From Massilia sp. Root351 (GTDB lineage: Bacteria > Pseudomonadota > Gammaproteobacteria > Burkholderiales > Burkholderiaceae_D), in NCBI RefSeq assembly GCF_001425045.1, contig NZ_LMDJ01000036.1:248001-312000 (forward strand): a DNA stretch of 64,000 nucleotides. The letters are read 5' to 3'. Position numbers and translations under genes: made by a program. The notes beneath the pieces are model-generated. The model worked only from the letters and a program-made list of their open reading frames with translations, searched no databases and had not been told where the DNA came from. The number at the start of each line of letters is the position of its first letter. Positions within the stretch are counted from its first letter, which is position 1. Below, piece after piece: positions 7,612-15,615 of this stretch.

Positions 7612-8541
7612 CTAGTGCGCCACTCGCCGCTGCCTCGCGGCGCCGTTGTCGCTGGCCACAGCCTGCCGCACCGCCGGATCGACGCAGACATGATCGGTGG
7701 GCACCACTTCACGCCAGACAAAGCCCGGTTTGCATGTATCGGGACCGGACGGCCCGCCATTGGGAGAACGCCGGGAAGCCGCCGCCGCGTTGTCGGCCCA
7801 CGCCTGCGCGCGGGTCTGCGGCGTCACGCAGACGCGGTCGTTGGCAATCGCCTCGCGCCAGACATAGCCCTGCTCGCACGTATCGCGACCATAGTTGACA
7901 GGCGCCGGCACCCGCCGTTCGGCCGCAAGGCCATTGTCGGCCGCCGTTTGGGCCCGGGTTTCCGGCGTTACGCATACCAGGTCGCTCGGGGATGCCTCCC
8001 GCCAGACGTATCCGCTTTTGCAGGTGGCCGGGCCGTAAGGACCACCGTTGGGTGAACGGCGGTCAGCGGCTTGCCGGTTGTCCCGGGCCGCTTGCGAACG
8101 GGTCGACGGCGGAACGCAGACGTAGTCATCCGCCACCGCCTCCCGCCATACATAGCCCTGCCTGCAAGGCGGAGCGCCAAAGGTCAGCGCCGACGACGTG
8201 CTGCCGATTCCAATGCACACGCCGCACGCGTACGTGGTGCAACCGCGCCAGAAGCCGGTCTGGTCCGCAGAACCGTTCTCGCATATCTTGACCACGCCGT
8301 AGCACTCTGTTTTCGTGGAGGTCACCGGACAGGCTGGATTGGCGTTGCGGCACAAGGCCTTCTTCCCGGTGACGCAATATCCGCCGTCGCCATAGTCGCT
8401 TTCACCAACTTTCTGCTCCCCGGGAAGACACGAGCCATCACAGAACGGCGCGGTACCGCGCCAGGTATCCGCGTGGCAAATTGAGGCCAGCGACATCAGC
8501 AATGCCGCTGTAAATGGCAAGCAGCTCGATAGGCTCGGCAT
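7612..8541 (-). CDS. Secreted protein with four 48-residue cysteine-pair repeats
   Basis: A 309-residue exported protein. ATG 8541 is chosen over in-frame codons further upstream because it has an excellent AGGAGGAAATC site and starts a classical signal peptide (residues 1-24, cleavage near CHA-DTW). Residues 25-125 are a Cys-rich N-terminal region with about ten cysteines. Then come four tandem repeats with cysteines exactly 48 residues apart (C126, C174, C222, C270), each followed 16 residues later by a second cysteine (142, 190, 238, 286). The repeat pattern is C-x2-GYVWREA-x2-D-x-VCV-x-P-x2-R-x-QA-x2-DN-x2-A-x2-RR; the last copy is truncated after RRVAH. I remember similar unnamed VWREA...VCV repeats in other bacteria, but no function. 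The paired cysteines suggest disulphide-stapled extracellular modules. Confidence 0.8.
   Translation of the reverse strand: MPSLSSCLPFTAALLMSLASICHADTWRGTAPFCDGSCLPGEQKVGESDYGDGGYCVTGKKALCRNANPACPVTSTKTECYGVVKICENGSADQTGFWRGCTTYACGVCIGIGSTSSALTFGAPPCRQGYVWREAVADDYVCVPPSTRSQAARDNRQAADRRSPNGGPYGPATCKSGYVWREASPSDLVCVTPETRAQTAADNGLAAERRVPAPVNYGRDTCEQGYVWREAIANDRVCVTPQTRAQAWADNAAAASRRSPNGGPSGPDTCKPGFVWREVVPTDHVCVDPAVRQAVASDNGAARQRRVAH
7615..8166 (-). repeat. Four tandem 144-bp coding repeats
   Basis: On the minus strand the units run 8166-8023, 8022-7879, 7878-7735 and a partial 7734-7615. Spacing is exactly 48 codons, with no gaps between cysteine anchors. Nucleotide identity is moderate, so the array is old or under divergent selection. 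Confidence 0.8.
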
Positions 8542-8694
8542 GATTTCCTCCTGCGTTGTAGACATTCCCCTACTCACGCAGTTAAGAATAATCGGCGCAG
8601 CGGCGCCCCGCGCCGAAACAAGACGCTCCTTGCGCCGCATCAAATGTTGAGCAAGGTCCGGTTGACGAGGAGCGACTGGAAGGCAGGCTGGTGC

Positions 8695-9882
8695 TTACAC
8701 AGGGTGGTGGAATACCTGCCGCAGGTAAGCCAGGAAGGTCTCGTCCTTGCACATGGTCTTGCCCGGCGAATCGGACAGCTTGGCCACCGACTGGCCATTG
8801 CAGCGCACCAGCTTCATGACGATGTTGAGCGGCGTCAGGCCGACGTCGTTGGTGAGATTGGTGCCGATGCCGAAGCCGGTCATGATGCGGCCGGCGAAGT
8901 GGCGGTACAGGCTGAAGGCGGTCGGCAGGTCCAGGCCGTCCGAGAACACCAGGCGCTTGGTGTTGGCGTCGATGCGCAGCGCGGCATAATGCGCCAGCGC
9001 CTTCTCGCCCCACACCACCGGATCGCCGGAATCGTGCCGCAGGCCGTCGAACAGCTTGGCGAAGTACAGGTCGAAGTCGTCCAGGAACGCATCCATGCCC
9101 ACCACGTCGGTCAGCGCCACGCCCAGGTCGCCCCGGTACTCCTGCACCCAGTCCTCCAGCGCAGCCTTCTGGAAGTCGCGCAAGCGCACGCCGAAAGCCT
9201 GGAAGGACTGCATGTACTCATGCGCCATGGTCCCGATGGGCACCATGCCAAGGCGTTTGGCCAGGTAAACGTTGGAGGTGCCCTTGAAGTACTGCGGCAC
9301 CTCGGCCGCCAGGCGCAGCACCACCTCGTCGTGCCAGGCCGAGGAGAAACGGCGGCGCAGGCCGAAGTCGGAAAACTCGAAGGGATGGCGCAGGCCTGGC
9401 TGCAGGCCGAAGGCCTTCAGCGAGGCGATCTTGTCGACCAGGCGTTCGCGGCCCTCGGCCAGCGCGCCGGCCTGGTCGAAGCGGCGGAAATACAGCTCGT
9501 TGACGATGTAGAGCACGAAGATCTCGAAGCCCATCACATGCACCTGCGGGCCGGCGGCCGTGATGGCCAGCGCGTCGCCCTGCACCTCCACGTGGATGAA
9601 CTTGCGCTGGAAGCGGAACACGGCCAGGAAATCGACAAAGTCGGCCTTCATGTAGCGCAGCGAGCGCAGATAATCCAGCTCGTCGTCGGCGAAGGACATG
9701 GCGCACAAGTGGTCCAGCTGCGCGTTCACTTCATCGGCCAGTTCGGCCAGCGGGAACACGGTCGTGTTCCGGCACAGGAACTCGTACTCGGCGTGCGCGC
9801 CGGGGTGACCATGCAGCAAAGCCTGCCACATGCTGAATTTATACAGGTCGGTTTCCAGCAGGCTGCGTACCACGGGGATCAT
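8695..9882 (-). CDS. pncB: Nicotinate phosphoribosyltransferase
   Basis: A 395-residue NAPRTase that makes nicotinate mononucleotide from nicotinate and PRPP in the NAD salvage (Preiss-Handler) pathway. Family blocks seen are LLETDLYKFSMWQALL at the N terminus, FRFQRKFIHVEV, EFSDFGLRRRFS with the autophosphorylated-His region nearby, GTSNVYLAKRLGMVPIGTMAHE, GLRHDSGDPVVWGEKAL and TGFGIGTNLTND. ATG 9882 is used; a TTG one codon upstream is also open. The gene follows the nicotinamidase by about 20 bp on the same strand, and together they convert nicotinamide to NaMN. Confidence 0.95.
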   Translation of the reverse strand: MIPVVRSLLETDLYKFSMWQALLHGHPGAHAEYEFLCRNTTVFPLAELADEVNAQLDHLCAMSFADDELDYLRSLRYMKADFVDFLAVFRFQRKFIHVEVQGDALAITAAGPQVHVMGFEIFVLYIVNELYFRRFDQAGALAEGRERLVDKIASLKAFGLQPGLRHPFEFSDFGLRRRFSSAWHDEVVLRLAAEVPQYFKGTSNVYLAKRLGMVPIGTMAHEYMQSFQAFGVRLRDFQKAALEDWVQEYRGDLGVALTDVVGMDAFLDDFDLYFAKLFDGLRHDSGDPVVWGEKALAHYAALRIDANTKRLVFSDGLDLPTAFSLYRHFAGRIMTGFGIGTNLTNDVGLTPLNIVMKLVRCNGQSVAKLSDSPGKTMCKDETFLAYLRQVFHHPV

Positions 9883-9902
9883 CAAGTTATTCTCCAGTCA
9901 CT

Positions 9903-10784
9903 TCAACGGCCGGCATTGACCAGCAGCTCTTGCAGCACGTCGCCCGACTGGGCCAGGCGTACGCCGCTCTCCTCCATCTCTTCGAGGAAGTCCTGGTACT
10001 GGTCGCAGAAGCCGGCCACGGGGCTCATGCAGTCGGTGATGAGCACCAGGCGGCGGCGGCCGTCCTCGCCGAACCGCGCGGTGAACTGCGCGGCGATATG
10101 TTCAGTGGTCGCCTTGACGCAGTGGCTGCCCGCCTCGCCGGCGATGTAGACCAGTTCCGCTTCGGCCAGGCGGTCGATCAGGGTGCGGTTCAATTGCGTA
10201 TCAGGATCGGCGTCGTCCGGCACTTCGGCCATCACGGCCGAATAGTGCTCGGTCCAGGGATTGGCACCCTTGGCGATCTTGGTGACGGTGCCGAGCGACG
10301 CGTCTTCCCAGCGGTTATAGGCCGAGCGCACATCCTCGTGCACATTGTGGCCCCAAGAGCCGATCTCGCAATGTACCGGCCAGATCATCAGGCGATAGCG
10401 CTCGGCCTGTTCGAGCGCATCCAGATAGGCCAGCGCGCGCGGCAAGGCGGCCGAATCGCGCGGCAGGAATTTTTTCCCGCGCACGTCGGCGGCGGTGATC
10501 TGGGTAAACGGCTCGGGCGCGGCGCCCTCCGCGTTGAGCCAGAAGGTCGGATGCGCGATGTCGTAGCGGTGGTGGGAATCGAGGGTGACGCTGATAGCCG
10601 TCAAGCCGTGGCGGCCGCGGTTGATCAAGCCCGCCAGGCGCAGCATATCCTGGTGCGCCCCTGGCACCGGCAGCGCCGGCGCGTGCAAGCCCTTGGTGGC
10701 CGGATTCTCCGGCAGATAAGCGGCAGGCAAGTCGCAAAAGTCATTTTGCGGATCGATGACAAGCAGGTGCAATTTGCGTTTCAT
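9903..10784 (-). CDS. pncA: Nicotinamidase-like cysteine hydrolase (isochorismatase superfamily)
   Basis: A 293-residue member of the isochorismatase-like hydrolases, longer than the ~210 residues of E. coli PncA. The catalytic triad is intact by motif: D11 in VIDPQNDFC, K172 in AKGANPWTEHYSA and C222 in AGSHCVKATTEH. The metal/substrate region DSHH and IWPVHCE also match nicotinamidases. The extra length lies in residues ~85-130 and ~185-200, suggesting a distinct clade. It starts the operon with pncB, which strongly supports deamidation of nicotinamide to nicotinate. A different amide substrate remains possible. Confidence 0.82.
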   Translation of the reverse strand: MKRKLHLLVIDPQNDFCDLPAAYLPENPATKGLHAPALPVPGAHQDMLRLAGLINRGRHGLTAISVTLDSHHRYDIAHPTFWLNAEGAAPEPFTQITAADVRGKKFLPRDSAALPRALAYLDALEQAERYRLMIWPVHCEIGSWGHNVHEDVRSAYNRWEDASLGTVTKIAKGANPWTEHYSAVMAEVPDDADPDTQLNRTLIDRLAEAELVYIAGEAGSHCVKATTEHIAAQFTARFGEDGRRRLVLITDCMSPVAGFCDQYQDFLEEMEESGVRLAQSGDVLQELLVNAGR

Positions 10785-10888
10785 GGTCAGGCTCCGTGGC
10801 GCGATAGCCCCATGATACCTTCAGCCCGGATTTCCTACAAAACACTAGTGCAATCCTTACAAACATTCGCGAATTCCTACAAGCGACC
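10785..10888. promoter_or_regulatory. Upstream region of the pncA-pncB operon
   Basis: AT-richer than its surroundings, with a short palindrome CACTAGTG and repeated TCCTACAA / TCCTTACAA words at about 10832, 10854 and 10874. It could hold a promoter and a repressor site for NAD-dependent control. No known operator can be assigned with confidence. Confidence 0.25.
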
Positions 10889-10945
10889 TGTGCCGCATCC
10901 TTCCTACTTCGGGGTCAGACCCCGAAGTAGGAAGGATGCGGCACA
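10889..10945. repeat. REP-like palindromic element, copy 1
   Basis: A perfect inverted repeat with 27-bp arms and a 3-base loop (CAG). The centre is GGGGTCAGACCCC and the outer arms carry TGTGCCGCATCC / GGATGCGGCACA. It lies between the 3' end of azoR and the pncA promoter, so it may also act as the azoR terminator, although no T-run follows. Related palindromes occur at 26257, 30900, 50205, 50362 and 57574. Confidence 0.8.
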
Positions 10946-10951
10946 GCTTGC

Positions 10952-11566
10952 TTAGGCGGCAACCAGTTCGTCGATCGATTTGCGGGTCTTGGCCAGGGTG
11001 TCGGCCACGGCTTGCTCGCCCAGCGCCACGCCTTCGGCTTGCACGAAGGTGATGTCGGTCAGGCCCAGGAAACCCAGCACGGCGCGCAGGTAGGTGCTCA
11101 GGTGGTCGTAGCCGGCTGCCGGACCTTCGCTGTATACGCCGCCGGTGGCCGTGAAGATGTAGACCTTTTTGCCGGTCAACTGGCCGACCGGGCCGGTTTC
11201 GGTGTACTTGAAGGTGACGCCGGCGCGGGCGATGTGGTCGATCCAGGCTTTCAGCGTGGAGCTGACCGAGAAGTTATACATCGGCGCGCCGATCACGATC
11301 ACGTCCGCCGCCTGCACTTCGGCCACCAGCGTGTCGGAAATCTTCACCGTGTGGGCCTGGTCGGCATTGCGCGCTTCGGCCGGGGTGAAGAAGGCGCCCA
11401 TCATCTGCTCGGTCAGGTGCGGCACGGGATGGGCGGCGAGGTCGCGCTCGACGATCGTGTCGGACGGGTTGGCGGCCTTCCATTTGGCGATGAATTCTGC
11501 CGACAGCTGGCGCGACAGGGAACCGGAGTTACGTACGCTGCTGTTGATATAAAGTACATTTGCCAT
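10952..11566 (-). CDS. azoR: FMN-dependent NADH-azoreductase
   Basis: A 204-residue flavodoxin-like quinone/azo reductase of the AzoR family, a two-electron NADH-dependent reductase of quinones and azo compounds. Landmarks: the FMN phosphate-binding start VLYINSSVRNSGSLSRQLS, PMYNFSVSSTLKAWIDHIARAGVTFKYTE... around residues 95-125 and the TATGGVYSEGPAAGYDH loop. Length is normal. Divergent from a LysR regulator with a 123-bp intergenic region, which suggests that regulator controls it. The stop codon lies 7 bp from a long palindrome. Confidence 0.93.
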   Translation of the reverse strand: MANVLYINSSVRNSGSLSRQLSAEFIAKWKAANPSDTIVERDLAAHPVPHLTEQMMGAFFTPAEARNADQAHTVKISDTLVAEVQAADVIVIGAPMYNFSVSSTLKAWIDHIARAGVTFKYTETGPVGQLTGKKVYIFTATGGVYSEGPAAGYDHLSTYLRAVLGFLGLTDITFVQAEGVALGEQAVADTLAKTRKSIDELVAA

Positions 11567-11640
11567 GATGCTGCTCCTTCAAGATGTGGAACCCAAGTGG
11601 GACCCGGTTGGGATTGCATGCATCATAGAACGGGTTTAGT

Positions 11641-11679
11641 ATCGATGAAATACTGCAAATTTCAATCGATAGCATCGAT
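11641..11679. promoter_or_regulatory. Candidate LysR operator with three ATCGAT words
   Basis: Between azoR and its divergent LysR gene, ATCGATGAAA (11641) faces TTTCAATCGAT (ending 11670), an inverted repeat with one bulge. A third ATCGAT follows at 11674. It ends 11 bp before the LysR ATG. Position and symmetry suggest an autoregulatory operator; unproven. Confidence 0.4.
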
Positions 11680-11689
11680 TTTTTAGATC

Positions 11690-12607
11690 ATGAGAGACCC
11701 CGGCCACCCTTCCCTGGACCAGCTGCGCGTGTTCATCGCCGTCATCGACCATGGCGGCTTCGCCCACGCGGCGCGCGCGCTGCACCGCACGCAGTCCGTC
11801 ATCAGCTACACCATCGCCAACCTGGAGGACCAGCTCAACATCGCGCTGCTGGACCGCAGCAGCCGCAAACCCACCCTGACCGAGGCCGGCCGCGCCTTGC
11901 TGGCCGACGCGCGCGCCGTGTCGATGAAGGTCGACAGCATGCGCTCGCGCGCCAAGGCGCTGTCGGCCGGGCTGGAGGCGGAAGTGTCGCTGGTGGTCGA
12001 TGTGATGTTCCCCACCTGCCTGCTGGTGCGTATCCTGAACCAGTTCCAGCAGCAGTTCCCCACCGTGGCGATGCGCTTGCGCACCGAGGCGCTGGGGGCG
12101 GTGACCCAGCTGGTGCTGGAACGGGTGTGCCACATCGGCATCTGCGGCGGGGTGATCGCGCCGCCGGACGCCATCGAGCGCCGCGCGGCGGGCGAAGTGA
12201 CGATGATGCCGGTGTGTTCGCCAGACCATCCGCTGGCTAACATCGAGGGCAAGATCCCGGTCTCGGCGCTGCGCGACCACATGCAGCTGGTGCTCACCGA
12301 CCGCAGTTCGCTCACCGCCGGCAAGGACTTCGGCGTGCTGGGACTGCGCAACTGGCGCCTGGGCGACCTGGCGTCCAAGCACGCGCTGCTGCGCGGGGGG
12401 CTGGGCTGGGGCAGCATGCCGCACGCCATGGTCTACGACGACCTGGCCAGCGGCCGCCTGGTGCAGCTCGATATCGCGGACGGCAAGGCGTTCCAGTATC
12501 CGCTGTTCGTGATCCATCGCGGCGACGAGGAGCCGGGACCGGCAGGCCGCTGGCTCACGCAGCAGTTTCTGGACCTGGACCACCAGCTGCCGCACGGCGC
12601 CTACTGA
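11690..12607 (+). CDS. LysR-family transcriptional regulator (likely controls azoR)
   Basis: A 305-residue LysR-type regulator. The wHTH occupies residues ~9-68 (LDQLRVFIAVIDHGGFAHAARALHRTQSVISYTIANLEDQL) and an effector-binding fold follows, with the C-terminal VYDDLASGRLVQL segment typical of the family. It is divergent from azoR and convergent with cheR. No ribosome-binding site is obvious. By position it should sense an electrophile or quinone, but the effector cannot be read from sequence. Confidence 0.9.
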   Translation: MRDPGHPSLDQLRVFIAVIDHGGFAHAARALHRTQSVISYTIANLEDQLNIALLDRSSRKPTLTEAGRALLADARAVSMKVDSMRSRAKALSAGLEAEVSLVVDVMFPTCLLVRILNQFQQQFPTVAMRLRTEALGAVTQLVLERVCHIGICGGVIAPPDAIERRAAGEVTMMPVCSPDHPLANIEGKIPVSALRDHMQLVLTDRSSLTAGKDFGVLGLRNWRLGDLASKHALLRGGLGWGSMPHAMVYDDLASGRLVQLDIADGKAFQYPLFVIHRGDEEPGPAGRWLTQQFLDLDHQLPHGAY

Positions 12608-12627
12608 GTCCGCGCGGGGACGAGCGC

Positions 12628-13434
12628 TCAGGGCTTGCGGTAAATCGACGGCGCCAGCATGGCCACGTCGCTGTTGATGTCGTTCAGGCTTTCGGAGTGG
12701 CCGATGAACAGGTAGCCGCCCGGCTTGAGCTGCTGCGCCACGCGCGCCACCACCTGGCGCTTGGTCGCGGCGCTGAAGTAGATCAGCACATTGCGCAGGA
12801 AGATCACGTCGAAGCTGCCCAGCTGCGGCAGTGGCGCGTTGAGGTTTACTTCCATGAACTGCACGCGCTGGCGCAAGGGCCGCTGCACCAGCAGCGTGCC
12901 CGCGTACTGGTCCATCCCTTTCAGGCAGAAACGCTGCAGGTAGCTGCGCGGGATGTTGCCGGTGCGTTCCATCGGATAGTGGCCGAAGCGCGCCTTGTGC
13001 AGCACGCGGCTGCTGATGTCGGACGCGGTGATCTCCCAGCGCTGCTGTTCCAGCACGTCGGCCAGCACCATGGCGATGCTGTACGGTTCTTCGCCGGAGG
13101 AGCAGGCGGCGCTCCATACGCGCAGGGCCTGGCCGCTCGCGCGCGCTTCCTGCGCCACATTGCGCAGCAGGTCGAAATGCTTGTTCTCGCGGAAGAAGTA
13201 GGTCTCGTTGGTGGTCAGCAGGTCCACTGCGAATTGCGTTTCACCGGGCGCCTGCCCGCTGGCCAGCAGCTTGAAGTACTCGCCGTAGGAGCTCACGCGG
13301 TGGTGCTGCAGGCGCTTGGACAGGCGGCCGCTGACCAGCGCCTTTTTGCTGGGCGCCATCGTGATGCCGGCGGCGTCGAATATGAAGCGCTGGAACTGCG
13401 CGAACTCATGGTCGCTGATGGCGGCGGGTGTCAT
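12628..13434 (-). CDS. cheR: Chemotaxis protein methyltransferase CheR
   Basis: A 268-residue SAM-dependent methyltransferase that methylates glutamates of chemoreceptors. The N-terminal helical domain (1-~75) contains GRLSKRLQHH, and the SAM site is VWSAACSSGEEPYSIAM (~105-121). The conserved TNETYFFRE, ASDISSRVLHKAR and FLRNVLIYF blocks are present. Its ATG overlaps the cheW stop codon (ATGA), indicating translational coupling, and it is the last gene of the chemotaxis operon here. A receptor methylesterase gene (cheB), normally a neighbour, is absent. Confidence 0.95.
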   Translation of the reverse strand: MTPAAISDHEFAQFQRFIFDAAGITMAPSKKALVSGRLSKRLQHHRVSSYGEYFKLLASGQAPGETQFAVDLLTTNETYFFRENKHFDLLRNVAQEARASGQALRVWSAACSSGEEPYSIAMVLADVLEQQRWEITASDISSRVLHKARFGHYPMERTGNIPRSYLQRFCLKGMDQYAGTLLVQRPLRQRVQFMEVNLNAPLPQLGSFDVIFLRNVLIYFSAATKRQVVARVAQQLKPGGYLFIGHSESLNDINSDVAMLAPSIYRKP

Positions 13435-13913
13435 GCGGCCGCCAACGCGCTGATTTCGTCCACCGACAGCACCTGGCTGGCGTCCAGCAGGATCACGAAC
13501 TTGCCGTTGACCTTGCCCATGCCGGCGATGAAGTCGCTGCGGATGCGCGCGCCGAAGGCCGGCGCCGGTTCGATGTCGGCCGCGGCAATTTCCAGCACGG
13601 CGCTGACGGCGTCCACCATCACGCCGAGCACCTGGTGTTCTCCGGTGTGCCCCTGCACCACTTCAACGATGACGATGCAGGTGCGCTTGGTGATTTCGCT
13701 GGCCTGGCGGCCGAAGCGCGCGGCCAGGTCCATCACCGGCACCACGGCGCCGCGCAGGTTGATCACGCCGCGTATCGCTTCGGGCATCATCGGCACCGGC
13801 GTCAGTCCGGCGTATTCGATGATTTCCTTCACCGCCAGGATGCCGACCGCATAGGTCTCGCCGCCCAGGGTGAAGGTCAGGTATTGCGCAGGGGCTTGCG
13901 GTAACGCTTGCAT
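13431..13913 (-). CDS. cheW: Chemotaxis coupling protein CheW
   Basis: A 160-residue CheW, the scaffold linking receptors to CheA in the signalling array. The typical beta-barrel is visible from QYLTFTLGGETYAVGILAVKEIIEY, with the central PEAIRGVINLRGAVVPVMDLAARFG signature and the C-terminal GKFVILLDASQVLS. ATG 13913 is chosen because it places the first strand at residue 9; a longer in-frame extension reads as antisense-like Arg/Ser-rich sequence. Overlaps cheR by four bases and lies just downstream of the MCP gene. Confidence 0.95.
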   Translation of the reverse strand: MQALPQAPAQYLTFTLGGETYAVGILAVKEIIEYAGLTPVPMMPEAIRGVINLRGAVVPVMDLAARFGRQASEITKRTCIVIVEVVQGHTGEHQVLGVMVDAVSAVLEIAAADIEPAPAFGARIRSDFIAGMGKVNGKFVILLDASQVLSVDEISALAAA

Positions 13914-13926
13914 ATGCCGTTCCCGC

Positions 13927-15588
13927 TCAGAACTTGGTGAAGTGCGCTTCGTCCGGCTCGCCGTCCGGGAAGTGCGCCAGGCTGACATGGCCACCGGACG
14001 GCGACGCGGGCTTGCGGCCGCCGCTGCGCGCAGGCGGTTTGCGCAATACTTGCACGTTGGCGCGCTGCTGCACCGGCGCGGCGCCGGCCACGCGGAAGAA
14101 GGCAATGGCGGCCTGCAGTTCCTCGGCCTGGCTGCTCATCTCTTCGGCGGTGGACGCCAGTTCCTCGGAGCCGGCGGCATTCTGCTGGGTGGTGCTGGAC
14201 AGCTGGCCGACCGCCGCGTTGATCTGGCCCACGCCGGTGGACTGTTCTTCCGATGCCGCCGTGATCTCCTGCACCAGGTCGGAGGTCTTCTTGATGTTGG
14301 GGACCATGGAGTTCAGCAGTTCTCCGGCGCGCTCGGCCAGGCTCACGCTGCTGGCCGCCACTTCGCCGATTTCCTGCGCCGCCACCTGCGAGCGCTCGGC
14401 CAGCTTGCGCACTTCAGCCGCGACCACGGCGAAGCCTTTGCCATGTTCGCCTGCGCGCGCCGCCTCGATGGCAGCGTTCAGGGCCAGCAGGTTGGTCTGG
14501 TAGGCAATGTCGTCGATGATGACGATCTTGTTGGCGATCTGCTTCATGGCCGCCACGGTTTCCCTCACCGCCGCACCGCCCTCGGTGGCCTCGATGGCGG
14601 CCTTGCTGGCCATGGCGTCGGTCACTTTGGCGTTCTCGGTGTTCTGCGCGATGGAGGCGGTCATTTCCTCGACCGAGGCGCTGGTCTGCTCCACGCCCGC
14701 CGCCTGCTCGCTGGCCGCCTGCGACAGCGACTGCGCGGTGGCGCTCACTTCTTCGGATGCACCGGCCAGCACCTGGGCGCCGTTGGTCACTTCGGCCACC
14801 ACCTGCGACAGCTTGTCCACCATCTGCTTCATCGAATACAGCAGGCTGCTGCGGTCGCCTTCGCGCACGCGGATGTCGACCGCCAGATTGCCGTGGGCGA
14901 CTTCACCGACGATCTGCGCCGCATAATCAGGCTCGCCGCCCAGCTGGCGCAGCAGGCTGCGGATCAAGATCCAGGACAGCAGCACGCCAATCAGCAGGCC
15001 TCCGCAGATCAGGCCCACGTTCAGGCGCGTGGTGTCGTCGTATTGCCTGACCGCGTCTTCGTACTCCTGCCTGGCCACATCTTCCTGCAGCGTGCGCAGC
15101 TTGGTCAGCAAGTCCAGGGGCAGGTAAAAGTCCTTTTCGATATTGCGCATGGCCTCGGCGGCAGCCTTCTGGTTGCCGGCCCTGGCCAGCGCCATGGCGG
15201 CGGCGCGCTTGTCGTTGTAGGCATTCCAGGCTGGCGTGAACTCATCGACCATCTTCTTTTCCTCGGGCGTGAGCACCGTACCCAGGTAATCGCCCATGTT
15301 CTTCTTGAAGGCTGCGTCGTTCTTTTCCAGCGCCACCAGGTCGGCTTCCACCTCGGCCGGCGTGGCGCCGAACGAGGCTTGCACACTGCGGTGGCGCATG
15401 CGCAGCATGGCGTCGCCGATCTTGGCCAACTGGCCGAGGGCGATGGTGCGGTCCTCGTACACCGTTTTGAGCTTGCCGTTGCTGAAGTTCATGCCGCGCA
15501 TGCCCGCGTAGCCGACAGCCATCACGATGATGGACAGCAGCGCGACCAGGATGCCGAGGCGGGTGCCTACCTTGAGTTTGTTGAACAT
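13927..15588 (-). CDS. Methyl-accepting chemotaxis protein with periplasmic four-helix-bundle sensor
   Basis: A 553-residue receptor. TM1 is residues ~10-30 (LGILVALLSIIVMAVGYAG). A periplasmic helical domain of about 150 residues of the 4HB type follows, then TM2 ~192-212 (VGLICGGLLIGVLLSWILI), a HAMP domain (~213-265) and the coiled-coil signalling domain. The hairpin tip is intact: IAYQTNLLALNAAIEAARAGEHGKGFAVVA. There is no C-terminal pentapeptide tether for CheR/CheB; instead a basic Pro-rich tail (~505-553) ends in HFTKF. It sits between cheA and cheW in the operon, so it is probably the dedicated receptor of this array. The ligand is unknown. Confidence 0.94.
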   Translation of the reverse strand: MFNKLKVGTRLGILVALLSIIVMAVGYAGMRGMNFSNGKLKTVYEDRTIALGQLAKIGDAMLRMRHRSVQASFGATPAEVEADLVALEKNDAAFKKNMGDYLGTVLTPEEKKMVDEFTPAWNAYNDKRAAAMALARAGNQKAAAEAMRNIEKDFYLPLDLLTKLRTLQEDVARQEYEDAVRQYDDTTRLNVGLICGGLLIGVLLSWILIRSLLRQLGGEPDYAAQIVGEVAHGNLAVDIRVREGDRSSLLYSMKQMVDKLSQVVAEVTNGAQVLAGASEEVSATAQSLSQAASEQAAGVEQTSASVEEMTASIAQNTENAKVTDAMASKAAIEATEGGAAVRETVAAMKQIANKIVIIDDIAYQTNLLALNAAIEAARAGEHGKGFAVVAAEVRKLAERSQVAAQEIGEVAASSVSLAERAGELLNSMVPNIKKTSDLVQEITAASEEQSTGVGQINAAVGQLSSTTQQNAAGSEELASTAEEMSSQAEELQAAIAFFRVAGAAPVQQRANVQVLRKPPARSGGRKPASPSGGHVSLAHFPDGEPDEAHFTKF

Positions 15589-15615
15589 GCTCGTCTCCGA
15601 AAGATCTTGAAATAA

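Noticed and set aside
8542..8694. Possible terminator hairpin (GGCGC-GGG-GCGCC) between pncB and the repeat protein
   Set aside because: Stem short and no T-run; could not be distinguished from random GC-rich DNA.
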